Shown piece by piece: positions 55,149-64,000 of a stretch of DNA of 64,000 nucleotides. Within the stretch, counting starts at the first letter, position 1. Every line of letters begins with the position of its first letter. The stretch comes from Megachile rotundata. Lineage: Eukaryota; Arthropoda; Insecta; Hymenoptera; Megachilidae. Under the pieces are notes generated by a model, which made no database searches, was not told the origin of the DNA, and was given only the letters and a program-made list of their open reading frames with translations. The DNA is taken from NCBI RefSeq assembly GCF_050947335.1, contig NW_027474227.1, positions 1 to 64,000 of the forward strand, written 5' to 3'. A program made the position numbers and the translations under genes.

Positions 55149-56549
55149 TCTCATTCTATCGATCATATAAGCATAATATGGTTAATAATATGAGGTAGAT
55201 TGATAATAGTGAGTGTAATAAGTATAGTGAATGTCGTTCTATCGATCATATCAGCATAATACGGGTAATAATATGAGTTGGATTGATAATAATAAGAGTA
55301 ATGAGTATAGTAGTTGTAGTTCTATCGATCATATAAGCATAATGTGGCTAATAATATGAGTTGGATTCATAATAATAACAGTAATAAGTATAGTAATTGT
55401 CGTTATATCGATCATATAACCATAATATGGCTAATAGCACGAGTTAGATTGATAATAATAAGAGTAATGAGTATAGTAATTGTCGTTCTATCGATCATAT
55501 CTGCATAATATGGCTAATAATATGAGTTAGATTGATAATACTAAGGGTAGTGAGTATAGTAATTCTCATTCTATCGATCATATAAGCATAATATGGCTAA
55601 TAATATCAGTTAGATTGATAATAATAACAGTAATAAGTATAGTAATTGTCGTTCTATCGATAATATAAGCATAATATGGCTAATAATATGAGTTAGATTG
55701 ATAATAGTGAGTGTAATAAGTACAGTGAATGTCGTTCTATCGATCATATCAGCATAATATGGGTAATAATATGAGTTGGATTGATAATAATAAGAGTAAT
55801 GAGTATAGTAATTGTAGTTCTATCGATCATATAAGCATAATATGGCTAATAATATGAGTAAGATTCATAATAATAAGAGTAATAAGTATAGTAATTGTCG
55901 TTCTATAGATCATTTAAGCATAATATGGCGAATAGTATGAGTTGGGTTGATAAAAATAAGAATAATAAGTATAGTAATTGTCGTTCTATCGATCATATAA
56001 GCATAATATGGCTAATAATATGAGTTAGATTGATAATAATAAGAGTAATGAGTATAGTAATTGTCGTACTATCGATCATATAAGCATAATATGGCTAATA
56101 ATGTGAGTTAGATTGCTAATAGTGAGTGCAATAAATATAGTAATTGTCGTTCTATCGCTCATATAAGCACAATATGGCTAATAATATGAGTTAGATTGAT
56201 AATAATAAGAGTAATAAGTATAGTAATTGTCGTTATATCGATCATATAACCATAATATGGCTAATAGCATGAGTTAGATTGATAATAATAAGGGTAATGA
56301 GTATAGTAATTGTCGTTCTATCGATCATATCTGCCTAATATGGTTAATAATATGAGTTAGATTGATAATAGTGAGTGTAATAAATATAGTAATTGTCGTT
56401 CTATCGCTCATATAAGCACAATATGGCTAATAATATGAGTTAGATTGATAATAATAAGAGTAATAAGTATAGTAATTGTCGTTCTGTCGATCATATTAGC
56501 ATAATATGGTTAATAATATGAGTTAGATTGATAATAATAAGAGTAATAA
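54640..56549 (+). repeat. Block D8, copy 1 (matches 60,201-62,110)
   Basis: About 23 monomers recur at 5,561 bp (67 monomers). Markers: AATAGTATGAGTTGGG (55,931 and 61,492), CTGCCTAATATGG (56,331 and 61,892), ATTGCTAATAGTGAG (about 55,032 and 60,593). Part of it (about 56.03-56.98 kb) also matches 59.10-60.05 kb at 3,071 bp (37 monomers), so the CTGCCTAATATGG context occurs three times. Confidence 0.83.
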
Positions 56550-57476
56550 GTACAGTAATTGTCGTTCTATCGATCATATCTGCATAATATGGTTAATAAT
56601 ATGAGTTAGATTGATAATAGTAAGTGTAATAAGTATAGTGAATGTCGTTCTATCGATCATATCAGCATAATACGGGTAATAATATGAGTTGGATTGATAA
56701 TAATAAGAGTAATGAGTATAGTAGTTGTAGTTCTATCGATCATATAAGCATAATGTGGCTAATAATATGAGTTAGATTCATAATAATAGGAGTAATAAGT
56801 ATAGTAATTGTCGTTCTATCGATCATATAAGCATAATATGGCTAATAATATGAGTTAGATTTATAATAATAAGAGTAATAAGTATAGTAATTGTCGAACT
56901 ATCGATCATATAAGCACAATATGGCTAATAATATGACTTAGATTGATAATAATTAGAGTAATAAGTATAGTAATTGTCGTTCTGTCGATCATATTAGCAT
57001 AATATGGTTAATAATATGAGTTAGATTGATAATAATAAGAGTAATAAGTACAGTAATTGTCGTTCTATCGATCATATCTGCATAATATGGTTAATAATAT
57101 GAGTTAGATTGATAATAGTGAGTGTAATAAGTATAGTGAATGTCGTTCTATCGATCATATCAGCATAATACGGGTAATAATATGAGTTGGATTGATAATA
57201 ATAAGAGTAATGAGTATAGTAGTTGTAGTTCTATCGATCATATAAGCATAATGTGGCTAATAATATGAGTTAGATTCATAATAATAGGAGTAATAAGTAT
57301 AGTAATTGTCGTTCTATCGATCATATAAGCATAATATGGCTAATAATATGAGTTAGATTTATAATAATAAGAGTAATAAGTATAGTAATTGTCGAACTAT
57401 CGATCATATAAGCACAATATGGCTAATAATATGACTTAGATTGATAATAATAAGAGTAATAAGTATAGTAATTGTC
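56481..57476 (+). repeat. 498-bp (6-monomer) tandem duplication, nearly identical
   Basis: Units 56,481-56,978 and 56,979-57,476 lie back to back; GTTCTGTCGATCATATTAGC starts each. Reading them side by side I see only two differences: AGTAAGTG near 56,617 against AGTGAGTG, and AATAATTAGAG near 56,948 against AATAATAAGAG. This is the most recent-looking large event in the window. Confidence 0.88.
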
Positions 57477-60055
57477 GTTCTATCGATCATATAAGCATAG
57501 TATGGCTAATAATATGAGTTAGATTGATAATAATAAGTGTAATAAGTATAGTAATTGTCGTTCGATCGATCATATCTGCATAATATGGTTAATAATATGA
57601 GTTAGATTGATAATAATAAGAGTAATGAGTATAGTAATTGTCGTACTATCGATCATATAAGCATAATATGGCTAATAATGTGAGTTAGATTGCTAATAGT
57701 GAGTGCAATAAATATAGTAATTGTCGTTCTATCGCTCATATAAGCACAATATGGCTAATAATATGAGTTAGATTGATAATAATAAGAGTAATAAGTATAG
57801 TAATTGTCATTCTATCGATCATATAAGCATAATATGGTTAATAATATGAGGTAGATTGATAATAGTGAGTGTAATAAGTATAGTGAATGTCGTTCTATCG
57901 ATCATATCAGCATAATACGGGTAATAATATGAGTTGGATTGATAATAATAAGAGTAATGAGTATAGTAGTTGTAGTTCTATCGATCATATAAGCATAATG
58001 TGGCTAATAATATGAGTTGGATTCATAATAATAACAGTAATAAGTATAGTAATTGTCGTTATATCGATCATATAACCATAATATGGCTAATAGCACGAGT
58101 TAGATTGATAATAATAAGAGTAATGAGTATAGTAATTGTCGTTCTATCGATCATATCTGCATAATATGGCTAATAATATGAGTTAGATTGATAATACTAA
58201 GGGTAGTGAGTATAGTAATTCTCATTCTATCGATCATATAAGCATAATATGGCTAATAATATGAGTTAGATTGATAATAATAACAGTAATAAGTATAGTA
58301 ATTGTCGTTCTATCGATAATATAAGCATAATATGGCTAATAATATGAGTTAGATTGATAATAGTGAGTGTAATAAGTACAGTGAATGTCGTTCTATCGAT
58401 CATATCAGCATAATATGGGTAATAATATGAGTTGGATTGATAATAATAAGAGTAATGAGTATAGTAATTGTAGTTCTATCGATCATATAAGCATAATATG
58501 GCTAATAATATGAGTAAGATTCATAATAATAAGAGTAATAAGTATAGTAATTGTCGTTCTATAGATCATTTAAGCATAATATGGCGAATAATATGAGTTG
58601 GGTTGATAAAAATAAGAATAATAAGTATAGTAATTGTCGTTCTATCGATCATATAAGCATAATATGGCTAATAATATGAGTTAGGTTGATAATAATAAGA
58701 GAAATAAGTATAGTAAATGCCGTGCTATCGATCATATCTGCATAATATGGTTAATAATGTGAGTTAGATTGATAATAGTGAGTGTAATAAGTATAGTAAT
58801 TGTCGTTCTGTCGATCATATTAGCATAATATGGTTAATAATATGAGTTAGATTGATAATAATAAGAGTAATAAGTATAGTATTTGTCGTTCTATCGATCA
58901 TATAAGCATAATATGACTAATAATACGAGTTAGATTGATAATAGTAAGAGCAATGAGTATAGTAATTGTCGTACTATCGATCATATAAGCATAGTATGGC
59001 TAATAATATGAGTTAGATTGATAATAATAAGTGTAATAAGTATAGTAATTGTCGTTCGATCGATCATATCTGCATAATATGGTTAATAATATGAGTTAGA
59101 TTGATAATAATAAGAGTAGTGAGTATAGTAATTGTCGTACTATCGATCATATAAGCATAATATGGCTAATAATGTGAGTTAGATTGCTAATAGTGAGTGC
59201 AATAAATATAGTAATTGTCGTTCTATCGCTCATATAAGCACAATATGGCTAATAATATGAGTTAGATTGATAATAATAAGAGTAATAAGTATAGTAATTG
59301 TCGTTATATCGATCATATAACCATAATATGGCTAATAGCATGAGTTAGATTGATAATAATAAGGGTAATGAGTATAGTAATTGTCGTTCTATCGATCATA
59401 TCTGCCTAATATGGTTAATAATATGAGTTAGATTGATAATAGTGAGTGTAATAAATATAGTAATTGTCGTTCTATCGCTCATATAAGCACAATATGGCTA
59501 ATAATATGAGTTAGATTGATAATAATAAGAGTAATAAGTATAGTAATTGTCGTTCTGTCGATCATATTAGCATAATATGGTTAATAATGTGAGTTAGATT
59601 GATAATAATAAGAGTAATAAGTACAGTAATTGTCGTTCTATCGATCATATCTGCATAGTATGGTTAATAATATGAGTTAGATTGATAATAGTGAGTGTAA
59701 TAAGTATAGTGAATGTCGTTCTATCGATCATATCAGCATAATACGGGTAATAATATGAGTTGGATTGATAATAATAAGAGTAATGAGTATAGTAGTTGTA
59801 GTTCTATCGATCATATAAGCATAATGTGGCTAATAATATGAGTTAGATTCATAATAATAGGAGTAATAAGTATAGTAATTGTCGTTCTATCGATCATATA
59901 AGCATAATATGGCTAATAATATGAGTTAGATTTATAATAATAAGAGTAATAAGTATAGTAATTGTCGAACTATCGATCATATAAGCACAATATGGCTAAT
60001 AATATGACTTAGATTGATAATAATAAGAGTAATAAGAATAGTAATTGTCGTTCTA

Positions 60056-63000
60056 TCGATCATATCTGCATAATATGGTTAATAATATGAGTTAGATTGA
60101 TAATAATAAGAGTAATAAGTATAGTAATTGTCGTTATATCGATCATATAACCATAATATGGCTAATAGCATGAGTTAGATTGATAATAATAAGAGTAATA
60201 ACTATAGTAATTGTCGTTCTATCGATCATATAAGCATAATATGGCTAATAATATGAGTTAGATTGATAATAATAAGTGTAATAAGTATAGTAATTGTCGT
60301 TCTATCGATCATAACTGCATAATATGGTTAATAGTATGAGTTAGATTGATAATAGTAAGAGCAATGAGTATAGTAATTGTCGTACTATCGATCATATAAG
60401 CATAGTATGGCTAATAATATGAGTTAGATTGATAATAATAAGTGTAATAAGTATAGTAATTGTCGTTCGATCGATCATATCTGCATAATATGGTTAATAA
60501 TATGAGTTAGATTGATAATAGTAAGAGTAATGAGTATAGTAATTGTCGTACTATCGATCATATAAGCATAATATGGCTAATAATGTGAGTTAGATTGCTA
60601 ATAGTGAGTGCAATAAATATAGTAATTGTCGTTCTATCGCTCATATAAGCACAATATGGCTAATAATATGAGTTAGATTGATAATAATAAGAGTAATAAG
60701 TATAGTAATTCTCATTCTATCGATCATATAAGCATAATATGGTTAATAATATGAGGTAGATTGATAATAGTGAGTGTAATAAGTATAGTGAATGTCGTTC
60801 TATCGATCATATCAGCATTATACGGGTAATAATATGAGTTGGATTGATAATAATAAGAGTAATGAGTATAGTAGTTGTAGTTCTATCGATCATATAAGCA
60901 TAATGTGGCTAATAATATGAGTTGGATTCATAATAATAACAGTAATAAGTATAGTAATTGTCGTTATATCGATCATATAACCATAATATGGCTAATAGCA
61001 CGAGTTAGATTGATAATAATAAGAGTAATGAGTATAGTAATTGTCGTTCTATCGATCATATCTGCATAATATGGCTAATAATATGAGTTAGATTGATAAT
61101 ACTAAGGGTAGTGAGTATAGTAATTCTCATTCTATCGATCATATAAGCATAATATGGCTAATAATATGAGTTAGATTGATAATAATAACAGTAATAAGTA
61201 TAGTAATTGTCGTTCTATCGATAATATAAGCATAATATGGCTAATAATATGAGTTAGATTGATAATAGTGAGTGTAATAAGTACAGTGAATGTCGTTCTA
61301 TCGATCATATCAGCATAATATGGGTAATAATATGAGTTGGATTGATAATAATAAGAGTAATGAGTATAGTAATTGTAGTTCTATCGATCATATAAGCATA
61401 ATATGGCTAATAATATGAGTAAGATTCATAATAATAAGAGTAATAAGTATAGTAATTGTCGTTCTATAGATCATTTAAGCATAATATGGCGAATAGTATG
61501 AGTTGGGTTGATAAAAATAAGAATAATAAGTATAGTAATTGTCGTTCTATCGATCATATAAGCATAATATGGCTAATAATATGAGTTAGATTGATAATAA
61601 TAAGAGTAATGAGTATAGTAATTGTCGTACTATCGATCATATAAGCATAATATGGCTAATAATGTGAGTTAGATTGCTAATAGTGAGTGCAATAAATATA
61701 GTAATTGTCGTTCTATCGCTCATATAAGCACAATATGGCTAATAATATGAGTTAGATTGATAATAATAAGAGTAATAAGTATAGTAATTGTCGTTATATC
61801 GATCATATAACCATAATATGGCTAATAGCATGAGTTAGATTGATAATAATAAGGGTAATGAGTATAGTAATTGTCGTTCTATCGATCATATCTGCCTAAT
61901 ATGGTTAATAATATGAGTTAGATTGATAATAGTGAGTGTAATAAATATAGTAATTGTCGTTCTATCGCTCATATAAGCACAATATGGCTAATAATATGAG
62001 TTAGATTGATAATAATAAGAGTAATAAGTATAGTAATTGTCGTTCTGTCGATCATATTAGCATAATATGGTTAATAATATGAGTTAGATTGATAATAATA
62101 AGAGTAATAAGTATAGTAATTGTCGTTATATCGATCATATAACCATAATATGGCTAATAGCATGAGTTAGATTGATAATAATAAGAGTAATAACTATAGT
62201 AATTGTCGTTCTATCGATCATATAAGCATAATATGGCTAATAATATGAGTTAGATTGATAATAATAAGTGTAATAAGTATAGTAATTGTCGTTCTATCGA
62301 TCATAACTGCATAATATGGTTAATAATATGAGTTAGATTGATAATAGTAAGAGCAATGAGTATAGTAATTGTCGTACTATCGATCATATAAGCATAGTAT
62401 GGCTAATAATATGAGTTAGATTGATAATAATAAGTGTAATAAGTATAGTAATTGTCGTTCGATCGATCATATCTGCATAATATGGTTAATAATATGAGTT
62501 AGATTGATAATAATAAGAGTAATGAGTATAGTAATTGTCGTACTATCGATCATATAAGCATAATATGGCTAATAATGTGAGTTAGATTGCTAATAGTGAG
62601 TGCAATAAATATAGTAATTGTCGTTCTATCGCTCATATAAGCACAATATGGCTAATAATATGAGTTAGATTGATAATAATAAGAGTAATAAGTATAGTAA
62701 TTGTCATTCTATCGATCATATAAGCATAATATGGTTAATAATATGAGGTAGATTGATAATAGTGAGTGTAATAAGTATAGTGAATGTCGTTCTATCGATC
62801 ATATCAGCATAATACGGGTAATAATATGAGTTGGATTGATAATAATAAGAGTAATGAGTATAGTAGTTGTAGTTCTATCGATCATATAAGCATAATGTGG
62901 CTAATAATATGAGTTGGATTCATAATAATAACAGTAATAAGAGTATAGTAATTGTCGTTATATCGATCATATAACCATAATATGGCTAATAGCACGAGTT

Positions 63001-63060
63001 AGATTGATAATAATAAGGGTAATGAGTATAGTAATTGTCGTTCTATCGATCATATCTGCA
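60056..63060 (+). repeat. Terminal nested duplication (24-monomer offset)
   Basis: About one kilobase at 60,060-61,065 matches 62,050-63,060 at 1,992 bp (24 monomers; AACTATAG at about 60,200 and 62,192), becoming 1,994 after the +2 change at 62,940. The intervening part is D8 copy 2. The last few monomers (63,240-63,470) follow 61,080-61,310. All are ordinary satellite. Confidence 0.8.
62925..62955 (+). repeat. 85-bp monomer with a 2-base insertion
   Basis: The usual CAGTAATAAGTATAG reads CAGTAATAAGAGTATAG, a gain of GA (or AG) by local slippage. The sister monomers at about 46,663, 50,072, 55,378, 58,033 and 60,940 lack it, so it is recent and private. Confidence 0.9.
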
Positions 63061-63970
63061 TAATATGGTTAATAAAATGAGTTAGATTGATAATAGTGAG
63101 TGTAATAAATATAGTAATTGTCGTTCTATCGCTCATATAAGCACAATATGGCTAATAATATGAGTTAGATTGATAATAATAAGAGTAATGAGTATAGTAA
63201 TTGTCGTTCTATCGATCATATCTGCATAATATGGCTAATAATATGAGTTAGATTGATAATACTAAGGGTAGTGAGTATAGTAATTCTCATTCTATCGGTC
63301 ATATAAGCATAATATGGCTAATAATATGAGTTAGATTGATAATAATAACAGTAATAAGTATAGCAATTGTCGTTCTATCGATAATATAAGCATAATATGG
63401 CTAATAATATGAGTTAGATTGATAATAGTGAGTGTAATAAGTACAGTGAATGTCGATCTATCGATCATATCAGCATAATATGGGTAATAATATGAGTTGG
63501 ATTGATAATAATAAGAGTGATAAGTATAGTATTTGTCGTTCTATCGATCATATAAGCATAATATGGCTAATAATACGAGTTAGATTGATAATAATAAGAG
63601 TAATAAGTATAGTAATTGTCGTTCTATCGATCATATAAGCACAATATGGCTAATAATATGAGTTAGATTGATAATAATAAGAGTAATAAGTATAGTAATT
63701 GTCGTTCTATCGATTATATCTGCGTAATATGGTTAATAATATGAGTTAGATTGATAATAATAAGAGTAATAAGTATAGTAATTGTCGTTATATCGATCAT
63801 ATAGCCATAATATGGCTAATAGCATGAGTTAGATTGATAATAATAAGAGTAATAAGTATAGTAATTGTTGTTCTCTCGATCATATAAGCATAATATGGCT
63901 AATAATATGAGTTAGAGTGATAATACTAAGAGTAGTGAGTATAGTAATTCTCATTCTATCGATCATATAA

Positions 63971-64000
63971 GCATAATATGGCTAATAATATGAGTTAGAT
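63971..64000 (+). repeat. Partial monomer at the window end
   Basis: The last 30 bases are the start of the 771st monomer. The array continues past the window, as it does on the left, where base 1 is already inside an array. Confidence 0.95.

Larger units (their letters stand above)
1..64000 (+). repeat. 83-bp satellite DNA array filling the window (770 monomers plus a 30-base stub)
   Basis: Every stretch of the window except one short insertion is made of 83-bp monomers in the same orientation. The monomer begins GCATAATATGG, carries AATAATATGAGTTAGATTG at about positions 14-32, GTAATAAGTATAGTAATTG at 45-63, and ends in GTTCTATCGATCATATAA at 66-83. The commonest form has 34 A, 29 T, 14 G and 6 C. 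The first start is base 1 and the last is 63,971; the distance is 770 x 83 + 60, and seven located length changes account for the +60 exactly. Because 83 is not divisible by 3, each frame rotates through all phases and meets the TGA, TAG and TAA in the monomer, so no long ORF can form. There is no gene anywhere in the 64 kb. A eukaryotic heterochromatic satellite is the best reading; species and chromosomal position cannot be told from the sequence. Confidence 0.98.

Noticed and set aside
63450..63638. A 62-codon open reading frame on the + strand
   Set aside because: It lies wholly in satellite repeats. It is open only because the usual TGA in TATGAG is CGA at about 63,575 (TACGAG variant) and the reading frame rotates between monomers. 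The predicted peptide is low-complexity and matches the same monomers read in shifted frames. There is no ribosome-binding or promoter context and no codon structure.
1..64000. CRISPR array or spaced direct repeats
   Set aside because: The repeats are contiguous 83-bp units with no unique spacers; variation is scattered substitution, not spacer-like.
1..64000. Recurring TATAA-like and TATCGAT words as promoters
   Set aside because: They occur in every monomer as part of an AT-rich repeat, and there is no gene for them to serve.
1..64000. CENP-B box or telomere repeat
   Set aside because: I find no sequence resembling the CENP-B box, and no TTAGGG or TTAGG tracts; GTTAGATTG is part of the monomer and not a telomeric array.
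1..64000. A single regular higher-order repeat
   Set aside because: Block offsets differ (16, 20, 22, 24, 36, 37, 52, 53, 67, 83 and 103 monomers), and blocks overlap and break, so no one unit tiles the window.
1..64000. Bacterial or organellar origin
   Set aside because: A 64-kb pure tandem array with no gene is not expected in bacteria or organelles. A eukaryotic nuclear satellite fits better, although this is inference from structure only.

Overview
The whole 64,000-base window is one satellite DNA array. It is a head-to-tail, same-strand tandem repeat of an 83-bp, AT-rich monomer (about 76% A+T; 20 of 83 G/C in the commonest form). The first monomer starts at base 1 and the 771st at 63,971, so the window holds 770 complete monomers and a 30-base stub, and both array edges lie outside it. 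I see no protein-coding gene, tRNA, rRNA, transposon, CRISPR array, promoter or terminator. The only non-satellite sequence is a 63-bp insertion near 41,749-41,811. Long homogeneous arrays of nucleosome-scale monomers with layered block duplications are typical of eukaryotic centromeric, pericentromeric or other heterochromatic satellites. The sequence does not identify the species, and centromere identity is not shown.

The monomer register is almost perfect. First-to-last start distance is 63,970 = 770 x 83 + 60, and the net +60 is fully explained by seven length changes I located: -1 near 6,319, 16,085, 24,633, 32,378 and 34,203, +63 near 41,749, and +2 near 62,940. Two of these are copies of others through block duplication, leaving five independent events. 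Diversity is nearly all substitutions, arranged as recurring monomer subfamilies.

Above the monomer there is no single clean higher-order repeat. Multi-monomer blocks of many sizes have been copied in register, giving a nested mosaic. (1) 1-10 kb: blocks repeated at offsets of 53 and 36 monomers. (2) About 10.9-27.7 kb: an 8.5-kb unit present twice in tandem. (3) 27.4-32 kb: segments that again resemble 3.2-5.1 kb and 10-11 kb. (4) 32-36 kb: short overlapping duplications (22 and 16 monomers). (5) 34.6-50.5 kb: two overlapping 4-5 kb duplications. (6) 50.5-64 kb: a mosaic start, then intensely nested duplications, including a fresh 498-bp one. Offsets are always whole multiples of 83 bp once the seven length changes are counted, as expected of unequal crossing-over or gene conversion between aligned monomers. 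Subfamily content changes near 32-37 kb, so the window joins two differently evolved halves.

Nothing here looks like an encoded system. The points worth a second look are the extreme length conservation, the lone 63-bp insertion carried by one of three sister copies, the repeated 52-monomer offset, and the domain boundary. Block coordinates below are good to about one monomer; all were read by eye.
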